A stretch of DNA of 64,000 bases from Moraxella caprae DSM 19149 (GTDB taxonomy: Bacteria; Pseudomonadota; Gammaproteobacteria; Pseudomonadales; Moraxellaceae). Location of the stretch: contig NZ_AUGF01000010.1 in assembly GCF_000426885.1 (NCBI RefSeq), forward strand, positions 1-64,000, written 5' to 3'. The notes under the pieces were generated by a model. It did no database searches, had not been told where the DNA came from, and saw only the letters and a list, made by a program, of their open reading frames with translations. This document shows positions 57,677 through 64,000 of this stretch, one piece after another. Every line of letters starts with the position of its first letter. Position 1 is the first letter of the stretch. Made by a program: the position numbers and the translations under genes.

Positions 57677-58909
57677 TTAACCTTCAAACTTTTTCACCAC
57701 CAACGCCGAATTTGTCCCACCAAAACCAAAGCTGTTACTCATTGCTGAGTTAATCTTGGTTTGGCGTGTAGTCTCAACAATGTCAAAAGGCTTGGCTCTT
57801 TCGTCCATGTCGGTGATGTTAATGCTTGGGGCGATAAAGTCGTTATTCATCATCAGCACGCAATAAATCAGCTCTTGCACGCCTACCGCTCCCAAGCTAT
57901 GCCCTGTCATGGATTTGGTGGAGCTAATGGGCGGGGTTTTGTCCGCACCGCCAAACACCTCTGCAATGGCGTGTAGTTCCGTGATGTCGCCAAGCGGAGT
58001 TGATGTGCCGTGCGAATTGACATAATCCACCGTGTCAAGCCCTGCCTGCGATAGGGCGATTTGCATACAGCGAGTTGCCCCTTCTCCGCTTGGGGCGACC
58101 ATTTCCGCTCCGTCTGATGCTGCCCCATAGCCCACGATTTCCGCTAGGATTGTCGCTCCACGAGCCTGTGCGTGTTCTAAGCTCTCAACAACCACCATAC
58201 CGCCACCACCTGCAATGACAAAGCCGTCTCGGGTGCTATCATAAGGGCGACTTGCAGTTGTGGGGGTGTCGTTGTAGCTCGTACTCATCGCCCCCATGGC
58301 ATCAAACATGCACGACTGTGTCCAATGCTCACTCTCCCCGCCCCCTGCGATGACCATGTCCGCCTTGCCAAGCTGGATAAGCTCCATGGCATGACCGACA
58401 CAGTGGCTAGACGTGGCACAAGCGGACGACAACGAATAGCTAATGCCCTTAATCTTTAACCCTGTGGCAAGCGTGGCGGACACCGTGCTACTCATGATTT
58501 TTGGTACTGCCATGGCTCCCACGCCACGCAGTCCCTTGGCTTTCATGTTATCCACTGAGCCTACCACGTCTGCCGTGCTTGCTCCGCCTGAGCCCGCCAC
58601 AACCGACACACGCACGTTATCCGCCACATCATCAAGGGTGAGACCTGCGTTATCTATGGCAGACAAGGCAGACACATAGGCGTAAAGGCTTGCGTCCGAC
58701 ATAAAGCGTTTTAATTTGCGGTCAATGCCTGATACGTCAAGTGTGCTTTGGTCAATCGAGCCTGACACGCACGATTTAAAGCCATTGTCGGCATAGCTTT
58801 GGTTAAAGATAATGCCCGATTTGCCGTTTTTTAGGCTGTCGGTAACGGTAGCTAAGTCATTGCCGATATTTGAGACAATGCCCATGCCTGTGATGACGAC
58901 TCTTTTCAT
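57677..58909 (-). CDS. fabB: Beta-ketoacyl-ACP synthase I
   Basis: A 410-residue elongating condensing enzyme of fatty-acid synthesis, needed for unsaturated fatty acids. The catalytic Cys164 lies in SLSSACATSSHC. The two His lie in VNSHGTSTPLGD and TKSMTGHSLGAVG. The C-terminal FGFGGTNSALV is the Gly-rich loop. FabB rather than FabF is favoured by the overall motif spelling and length. GGAAAATATTT precedes the ATG. No fabA neighbour is seen. Confidence 0.92.
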   Translation of the reverse strand: MKRVVITGMGIVSNIGNDLATVTDSLKNGKSGIIFNQSYADNGFKSCVSGSIDQSTLDVSGIDRKLKRFMSDASLYAYVSALSAIDNAGLTLDDVADNVRVSVVAGSGGASTADVVGSVDNMKAKGLRGVGAMAVPKIMSSTVSATLATGLKIKGISYSLSSACATSSHCVGHAMELIQLGKADMVIAGGGESEHWTQSCMFDAMGAMSTSYNDTPTTASRPYDSTRDGFVIAGGGGMVVVESLEHAQARGATILAEIVGYGAASDGAEMVAPSGEGATRCMQIALSQAGLDTVDYVNSHGTSTPLGDITELHAIAEVFGGADKTPPISSTKSMTGHSLGAVGVQELIYCVLMMNNDFIAPSINITDMDERAKPFDIVETTRQTKINSAMSNSFGFGGTNSALVVKKFEG

Positions 58910-59037
58910 AAATATTTTCCAAAAAAGTTTGCTAAAAGTTTACAAATGTAATGATGATATTGTAACAAATTATGACCTAAAAAGGTAAAATTTTCAATCA
59001 AATTTATCGTGCCATACAAAAGAGCATAAAAAGCACA

Positions 59038-59066
59038 TAAAAAACGGCGACCACAGCCACCGTTTT
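59038..59066 (-). terminator. Intrinsic terminator of ssb
   Basis: On the minus strand: AAAACGGTGGC, loop, GTCGCCGTTTTTT. It lies about 18 bases after the ssb stop. Confidence 0.82.
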
Positions 59067-59083
59067 ATTGTCAATAAATATAA

Positions 59084-59836
59084 TTAAAAAGGCATGTCAT
59101 CGTCTGCCACGCCACTGGCTGATGGCGGGGTTACCGCTTTGGGGGCGGGTTTGTCGCCCATGAATGGATTGGCTCCATTTTGAGCGGGGGCGTTATTGTC
59201 TTGACCGCCCTGATTGGCATTTTGGTTCATGCCTTGATTGGCGTGCTGTGGGGCTTGACCGAAGCCTTGATTGGGGTTGTTATTTTGGTAACTTGGGGTG
59301 TTTTGCCCAAAGCCATTTTGGGACTGGTTATTAAAGCCGTTTTGATAGCCACCTTGTTGCGGTGCATTGCTACCAAAGCCGTTATTGCCCTGATAACCGC
59401 CCCCGTTACCCCATTGGTTATTTTGTTGGTTGTTGTAGCCACCGCCAAAGTTGCGGTTGTTGTAGCCCTGATTGCCCTGCCAGTCGCCGCCGCCATTGTT
59501 GTCACGTCTGTCAAGCATTTGCATTTGATTGGCTCGTACTTCGGTGCTATAACGCTCTATGCCTTGTTGGTCAGTGTATTTCCTAGTGTGCAGACTGCCT
59601 TCGATATACACGAGTGACCCTTTGCGTAGGTACTGGGCGGCAATCTCGCCTAGGCGGTTAAATAGGCTGATACGGTGCCATTCGGTCTGCTCTTTTTGCT
59701 CGCCTGTGTTTTTGTCTGTCCAGCGGTCAGAAGTCGCCACGTTAATACTGGTCAGGCTACCGCCATTTTGGAATTGACGTACTTCTGGATCTTGACCCAA
59801 ACGACCAACGATAATTACTTTATTAACACTTGCCAT
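59084..59836 (-). CDS. ssb: Single-stranded DNA-binding protein
   Basis: A 250-residue SSB. The OB fold spans about 1-112 ([40 protein letters not shown]). A long disordered linker of about 125 residues is rich in Gly, Gln and Asn. The tip DDDMPF recruits repair and replication proteins. It is clearly longer than E. coli SSB (178), all of it in the linker. Confidence 0.98.
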   Translation of the reverse strand: MASVNKVIIVGRLGQDPEVRQFQNGGSLTSINVATSDRWTDKNTGEQKEQTEWHRISLFNRLGEIAAQYLRKGSLVYIEGSLHTRKYTDQQGIERYSTEVRANQMQMLDRRDNNGGGDWQGNQGYNNRNFGGGYNNQQNNQWGNGGGYQGNNGFGSNAPQQGGYQNGFNNQSQNGFGQNTPSYQNNNPNQGFGQAPQHANQGMNQNANQGGQDNNAPAQNGANPFMGDKPAPKAVTPPSASGVADDDMPF

Positions 59837-60016
59837 GATGGTTACTCAACTTTTGATGTTTAAAAATAATGATTTGATTCAATAAATTTGTTTTAAATAA
59901 ACGGTTAAATTCACATATTTAGCGTGACGATATTTTCACTAAATGGGTTTACTTTTTCGGTTTGTCTTTTGGCATGCCGTCGCTTTTATTTGTGCATTGT
60001 ATTGCCATTATCTTAA

Positions 60017-60051
60017 TTAAAAATAAGTCAGAATAAGATATCCTGACTTAT
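60017..60051 (-). terminator. Intrinsic terminator of the H-NS-like gene
   Basis: On the minus strand: ATAAGTCAG, loop, CTGACTTATTTTTAA. Nine-bp stem, about 45 bases after the stop. Confidence 0.8.
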
Positions 60052-60094
60052 CTATTTGCAGTCAAGGTGATAATCTCTTACCTTGTTTTACTGC

Positions 60095-60412
60095 TTAGTT
60101 TACTTTGTAGTCTTCTAGTTTTTTGCCTTTGGCTAGGGCTTCTTCTAACCAACCTGGCTTACGACCACGACCTGCCCAAACGTTTTTTGGGTTTTGTGGG
60201 TCACGGTAAGCAACAGATGCTTCTTTGTGAGCTTTTTTGCCTACTTTTAGAATCTCATCGATGGTGGTGCCGTTTTCTTTGGCGATTTGTTTAAATTGCA
60301 AGTAAGCATCTTTTAGACCTTGGGCTTGCTTTTGCTTGATTTTGGCTTGGGCATCTTTGGTAAGTGCTTCTAGCTGTTCTACGCTAAGTGCGTCAATATT
60401 TACATTAGACAT
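60095..60412 (-). CDS. H-NS family nucleoid-associated protein
   Basis: A 105-residue DNA-binding protein. An N-terminal coiled coil (SVEQLEALTKDAQAKIKQKQ, about 10-30) mediates oligomerisation. The C-terminal AT-hook-like domain DPQNPKNVWAGRGRKPGW carries the GRGRKP minor-groove motif, followed by LEEALAKGKKLEDYKV. It may silence A+T-rich foreign DNA such as the DRT3 island. AGAGGAAATACC precedes the ATG. Confidence 0.92.
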   Translation of the reverse strand: MSNVNIDALSVEQLEALTKDAQAKIKQKQAQGLKDAYLQFKQIAKENGTTIDEILKVGKKAHKEASVAYRDPQNPKNVWAGRGRKPGWLEEALAKGKKLEDYKVN

Positions 60413-60620
60413 GGTATTTCCTCTTTAAAATAACCGTGAGAATAATCAAAGGTAAATCCATCAATGTGCATACATCAATACATCCGATGATTATTGGTGG
60501 TGCCAGTTGGGATATTTTAGGTTTATTAAAAATAAATTTAAAATATCGCTATTTAAAAAGATAAAAACGCTGATTTTTATCGTGTGATTATATTAACACA
60601 TTTTATTTTAAAAATACAAA

Positions 60621-61691
60621 TCATTTATTCGCCTTTTTGGAGTTTTTTAACACTTTTTTATCAGTTTTGACAAATTGGGCATGATCGATATTATCAATGA
60701 CCGCCTTATCAGGACTGTGGTATTCATTAAGTAAAGACGTGGAATGATAAGGCACTAAGGCAGACGGCACAACCGATTTGGCGGCGTCAATATGCTTAAT
60801 AGAATCATCAAAAAAGATATGCGGAGCAAATGTTTTTAATACCCTTGTTTTTTCAATACCGCCCAAGAAAAACGCCAAATCCACATCCACACCCCATTCT
60901 CTTAATGTCTTAATGGCACGCATGTCGGCAGGGGCGTTACGAGCGGTCACAAGGGCGATACGAATCGGATTGTGGGTGCTGTCTAGGGTGTCGTGGGGCA
61001 GGCTCTTTTGTAGGGCGGAGAGCTTGATTAAAAAGTCGGCATAAGGACCTTTGTCGATGGGTAAATCCGTCATGCTCTCTTCGCGATGATGAAAGGCTTG
61101 TAGCCCCTCTTGTTTGAACACCAGCTCGCCTGAGTCGTCAAACAGCACCGCATCCCCATCAAAGGCAATGCGAAGCTGTTCGGTGTCCAGCTCCAATATC
61201 TCCACAGGCGTGGCATCCAGCACCGCACAGGCACACAGGCGAGCATCGGTGACGGCTTGGGCATCATCGACGTTGGTCGTCAAAAACAAATCCACATCAA
61301 AATCATCAATATAATCCGCCACACTCGCCCCCGAGATGAATGCCGAGCGAGTAATGCCCAAACCATGCGTGCGTATGGCGTTTAGCACTTGTATGCCTAG
61401 GTCGGGGGTGGATTTTGAGACGATGACGACTTCGACAAAAGGCGACTCATCGTGGTAGTCTTTGGGCGGTTGGTATTTGTTTAGGTTTAGCAGGGCTTCG
61501 ATGAGTGGGTAGCCTGTCCCTTTTTGTAATGGCTCGTTTTCGACCGATTTCATGTAGTCGCTAAACCGAGCAGATGCGGTGGCTTTGTCTTCTGCCAAAA
61601 AGCGTTTTAACATCTCATCATGCTCTTTTAGGTCAAATAATGCCGTCGCTGAGATTGCCACGATGAGTGTGTTTGAAAAATTAACCGCCAT
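60621..61691 (-). CDS. Cytosolic 5'-nucleotidase (NT5C1-like)
   Basis: A 356-residue protein of the 5'-nucleotidase family, bacterial homologues of cytosolic 5'-nucleotidase 1. RIAFDGDAVLFDDSGE is the nucleophile loop (DGDAVLF). DVDLAFFLGGIEKTRVLKTF and PHIFFDDSIKH supply the distal acidic residues. It would dephosphorylate nucleoside monophosphates. GGACTTTATC precedes the ATG. Confidence 0.88.
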   Translation of the reverse strand: MAVNFSNTLIVAISATALFDLKEHDEMLKRFLAEDKATASARFSDYMKSVENEPLQKGTGYPLIEALLNLNKYQPPKDYHDESPFVEVVIVSKSTPDLGIQVLNAIRTHGLGITRSAFISGASVADYIDDFDVDLFLTTNVDDAQAVTDARLCACAVLDATPVEILELDTEQLRIAFDGDAVLFDDSGELVFKQEGLQAFHHREESMTDLPIDKGPYADFLIKLSALQKSLPHDTLDSTHNPIRIALVTARNAPADMRAIKTLREWGVDVDLAFFLGGIEKTRVLKTFAPHIFFDDSIKHIDAAKSVVPSALVPYHSTSLLNEYHSPDKAVIDNIDHAQFVKTDKKVLKNSKKANK

Positions 61692-61977
61692 GATAAAGTC
61701 CTAGTTTTAAATAAATGTAAGGCGTGGTTTTAAAATTTATTTATGATGATTAAATGGTTATTAACAGGGATATAAAAATCGGTGGGTAAATTTTGCCTTT
61801 GTTAATGTGGTTAATTTGGTTTTTGTGGATTTTAAATATGAAAAACCTTACCAAAACATCATTTATCTATCATGTTTATCTATCATGCCCAATCTTAATC
61901 CATCAAAACAACCATTTTAAATCACAACAACAAAACACTCACACCAAAAGCAAAAACCCATCCACAGGACAGGCTTT

Positions 61978-62369
61978 TCACCAAATCATCTTTATGGCAA
62001 AATAAAATAACTGCAAACAGCAAACCAGCGACAAACCCCACACCACCGAGCGAAATGTCGCCAGATTCATGGCATATGCCACGCCATGCCATTCACCACG
62101 TTTTGGGGGACAAAACAGTACATGGCGACCAGCACCGCCCCGATAAAGATAGGCAGACTCTCAAAGCTATTGGCTTGCACGGCATTTAGGCGAGCCGATA
62201 GCCCTGTGGTCTGTGCTAGGAACGCTCGTGGGTTGTGGTTGTCGCTTTTAAAGTCAAATCCGCCAGCCATCTTTGCCAAAAACGCAAAGACAAAGGGCAA
62301 CACGCAAGCGACCATGAGCGCCACAATCGCATAATGCGTGCCGTTCGGCACGTGCAAAATCCAGTTCAT
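61978..62369 (-). pseudogene. Frameshifted MAPEG-family membrane protein
   Basis: The first frame (62369 to 62067) encodes 100 residues of a MAPEG protein, with GTHYAIVALMVACVLPFVFA, the NPRAFLAQTTGLSARLNAVQ loop and IFIGAVLVAMYCFVP. It then stops at GMAWHMP. A second minus frame continues the family: VAYAMNLATFRSVVWGLSLV, ending at 61978. The match resumes after a loss of several codons and a change of frame, so a small deletion has broken the gene. It follows osmC by two bases. The intact family includes glutathione-linked and unknown-function membrane proteins. Confidence 0.75.
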
Positions 62370-62371
62370 GT

Positions 62372-62794
62372 CTACGCTGTCGCCACAATCTCAAAATCAT
62401 GGGTGATGTTCACCCCGCCATCGGCGAGCATTTTTGATGCTGAGCAGTATTTATCTGCTGACAGTTCAATGGCTTTGGCGACTTGCGATTCTTTGATGTT
62501 CTCGCCTGCGACGATAAAATGCAGATGAATGTCGGTAAATACCGCAGGCACGCTGTCGGCACGGCGGGCGGACACTTCACAGCGAACATCGTTAATGGCT
62601 TGGCGGGATTTTTTTAAAATGCTCACCACATCATAACTGGCACAACCGCCCAACCCCATTAGGATAAGCTCCATCGGTCTTGCCCCAAGCTCTTGGGCTG
62701 AGTCAATGATGACTTTATGTCCCGAACCGCTCACGGTCTCAAAATTAATCGCTTCGTTATTTAGCCATGTTACACTGGCACTCATGTCGCTCAT
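62372..62794 (-). CDS. OsmC-family peroxide-detoxification-like protein
   Basis: A 140-residue OsmC/Ohr-like protein. The two redox-type Cys are in LMGLGGCASYDVVSILKK (about residue 51) and SADKYCSASKML (about residue 117). The spelling fits the YhfA branch of the family rather than true Ohr. AAGGTAATCCC precedes the ATG. Two bases separate its stop from the broken MAPEG gene. Confidence 0.88.
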   Translation of the reverse strand: MSDMSASVTWLNNEAINFETVSGSGHKVIIDSAQELGARPMELILMGLGGCASYDVVSILKKSRQAINDVRCEVSARRADSVPAVFTDIHLHFIVAGENIKESQVAKAIELSADKYCSASKMLADGGVNITHDFEIVATA

Positions 62795-62830
62795 GGGATT
62801 ACCTTTTTTGATAAATTTTAATAAACATAA

Positions 62831-63041
62831 TTAGGGCGTGCCTACCATTGATAACATTTTTATAAAATAAGATGAGAACTTGACAATTTCAACCAATTTT
62901 TGCATGAAAAATGGCTAAATCTTGTGGCTCGAAGTCAAAAACTTGTCTGATAGAATAACTATCAACCTCAAGTTTTTTCCTTGAAAAACGTGCGATTTTT
63001 CTCATTTTTCATTGCAAATACAAAAGGCAGGCACGCCCTAA
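62831..63041. repeat. Palindrome-ended repeat (TAGGGCGTG family), 211-bp copy
   Basis: Ends TTAGGGCGTGCCT and AGGCACGCCCTAA. The interior matches the mreB-mreC copy almost throughout: CAACCAATTTTTGCATGAAA, the CTGATAG/CTATCAG hairpin, and GTTTTTTCCTTGAAAAACG. No coding potential. Confidence 0.9.
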
Positions 63042-63319
63042 ACATAATGGGTATTGTAGCACAAAATGACAAAGCGGTAAATTTTTGAGCGTTAAAGGTT
63101 GGGTTTGGTTTTTGTGCATTTTGGCAACAATGACGATGATGAATGGGGGTAATTTTGCCAACAAATACGCCCAAAATCGGCATTTATTGCCATTATTTAC
63201 CATTTGCAACATTTTTAAGCAAAATAATGTTACACTTTTTGGCAAAAATTTGGTTTAATAGACAGCAATAATTTGCCAAAATTTTGGCGTTCTTTAAATT
63301 TATTACATTAAGGTTAGTC
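63042..63319. other. Intergenic region before rppH, no gene seen
   Basis: About 280 A+T-rich bases with repeated TTTGGCAAAAATTT-like motifs, presumably holding the rppH promoter. No clear -35/-10 pair is seen. Confidence 0.4.
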
Positions 63320-63811
63320 ATGATTGATTCAGACGGCTTTCGAGCCAATGTCGGTATCATCTTGGCAAATACAGAAGGGCAAGTGCTTTGGACAAAACGA
63401 ATCGGACACGACAGCTGGCAATTTCCACAAGGTGGGATTGACAGGGGTGAAACACCGTTTGATGCGATGTACCGTGAATTGTATGAAGAAGTGGGCTTAT
63501 GTCCGCACCACGTGGAAGTGCTGGGGGTAACACATGATTGGCTTCGTTACCGCCTGCCTAAGCGTTATGTGCGACTGGGGCAAGAACCACTCTGTATCGG
63601 GCAAAAACAAAAATGGTTTTTGCTACGCTTAGATGAAAAAAACACCGACTTTATCCGCTTTGACACTGCAACCCCTGAGTTTGACGAATGGGCGTGGGTG
63701 AGTTACTGGTATCCTTTGGGGCAGGTTGTGCCGTTTAAACGGGGCGTGTACCAAAAGGCATTGTTAGAACTTGCCGAGCGGTTACCCCTAAAAAAGGGGC
63801 TAAGGCTTTGA
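63320..63811 (+). CDS. rppH: RNA pyrophosphohydrolase
   Basis: A 163-residue Nudix hydrolase that removes pyrophosphate from mRNA 5' ends and triggers RNase E decay. The Nudix box runs [20 protein letters not shown] then VGL (residues 38-60). DSWQFPQGG and the C-terminal [20 protein letters not shown] are RppH-specific. The start at 63320 has TTAAGG seven bases upstream; the longer frame is rejected. Confidence 0.95.
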   Translation: MIDSDGFRANVGIILANTEGQVLWTKRIGHDSWQFPQGGIDRGETPFDAMYRELYEEVGLCPHHVEVLGVTHDWLRYRLPKRYVRLGQEPLCIGQKQKWFLLRLDEKNTDFIRFDTATPEFDEWAWVSYWYPLGQVVPFKRGVYQKALLELAERLPLKKGLRL

Positions 63812-63837
63812 TAAGGCTGTGATATAAGTTAAGTCAC

Positions 63838-63872
63838 AAAAACAAGTCATGATGGTCATGGCTTGTTTTTTT
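63838..63872 (+). terminator. Intrinsic terminator of rppH
   Basis: AAAACAAGTCATG, loop, CATGGCTTGTTTTTTT. Thirteen-bp stem with one G-U pair. Confidence 0.93.
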
Positions 63873-63886
63873 ATGCAAAAAACAAA

Positions 63887-63913
63887 AAACCTGCACAAGG
63901 GCAGGCTTTTTGG
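63887..63913 (-). terminator. Terminator of the minus-strand gene at the window end
   Basis: On the minus strand: AAAAAGCCTGCCC, loop, GTGCAGGTTTTTTG. It lies about a dozen bases past the stop at 63926. Confidence 0.82.
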
Positions 63914-63925
63914 GTGTGTTTGACA

Positions 63926-64000
63926 TTATAGATGTTTATTTAGCAATTCAACAAACTCTGATTTAGGACGGCTACCAACCACAGTATCGACTTTCTCGCC
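63926..64000 (-). CDS. Thioredoxin-like protein, C-terminal end (partial)
   Basis: Only the last 24 codons lie in the window: GEKVDTVVGSRPKSEFVELL then NKHL. The pattern DTVVGxRPKSxF...L is that of the final strand and helix of thioredoxins. The active-site CGPC would lie outside the window, so the call is provisional. Confidence 0.65.
   Translation of the reverse strand, partial: GEKVDTVVGSRPKSEFVELLNKHL

Noticed and set aside
61793-62005. 70-codon plus-strand frame
   Set aside because: Low complexity, no ribosome-binding site, and overlaps the C-terminal fragment of the broken MAPEG gene.

Overview
The window looks like a stretch of a Moraxella-type gammaproteobacterial chromosome (family Moraxellaceae). 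The basis is the protein set: ribosomal proteins, RpoA, SecY, MreB, a HemO-type heme oxygenase, an H-NS-like protein ending in a GRGRKPGW motif, and a ssb with a long Gly/Gln/Asn linker. Many short palindrome-ended repeats lie between genes. The species cannot be fixed from sequence alone. Most of the window is ordinary housekeeping DNA with islands of accessory or decaying genes.

Layout. Positions 1-67 hold the end of a 5S rRNA and its terminator. From 0.16 to 10.3 kb come a prepilin remnant, an SDR-family protein, mltB, two DUF2382 stress-type genes, rbfA-truB, an outer-membrane barrel, rpsO and pnp. From 10.4 to 13.83 kb lies a strongly A+T-rich island with two adjacent reverse-transcriptase genes, read here as drt3a and drt3b of a type 3 defence-associated reverse transcriptase (DRT3) system. 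A small structured RNA gene follows directly. It has its own promoter inside the end of drt3b, a long closing helix, and an unpaired CACACACAC tract next to that helix. This is the most interesting locus in the window.

From 13.8 to 34.8 kb come an HD-domain protein, a heme oxygenase with a Fur-like box, a DUF454 protein, a cNMP/CBS/nucleotidyltransferase protein, argA, proA, a sirtuin, and gatC-gatA-gatB with a PIN toxin-antitoxin pair inserted between gatA and gatB. The PIN toxin appears disabled. Then come mreBCD-maf-rng. From 34.9 to 49.05 kb lies the full S10-spc-alpha ribosomal superoperon (rpsJ to rplQ, including secY, rpmJ and rpoA), with visible internal promoters and one internal terminator/promoter junction. 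From 49.1 kb to the end come a class I fumarase, gph, an outer-membrane barrel, a rubredoxin-rubredoxin reductase fusion, an acyl-CoA dehydrogenase-like gene, pabB, a decayed VapB antitoxin, fabB, ssb, an H-NS-like gene, a 5'-nucleotidase, a frameshifted MAPEG gene, an OsmC-family gene, rppH and the end of a probable thioredoxin gene.

How the parts work together. The ribosomal block, rpsO, pnp, rbfA, truB, rng and rppH supply translation, ribosome maturation and RNA turnover. mreBCD and mltB serve cell shape and wall remodelling. gatCAB makes Gln-tRNA and/or Asn-tRNA. The DRT3 island is predicted to protect against phage. A family of roughly 130-270 bp palindromic elements with ends TAGGGCGTG...CACGCCCTA recurs at five or more places, one inside the mre operon, and shows nested and collapsed forms. 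All functional statements are inferred from sequence and family knowledge; no searches were run.
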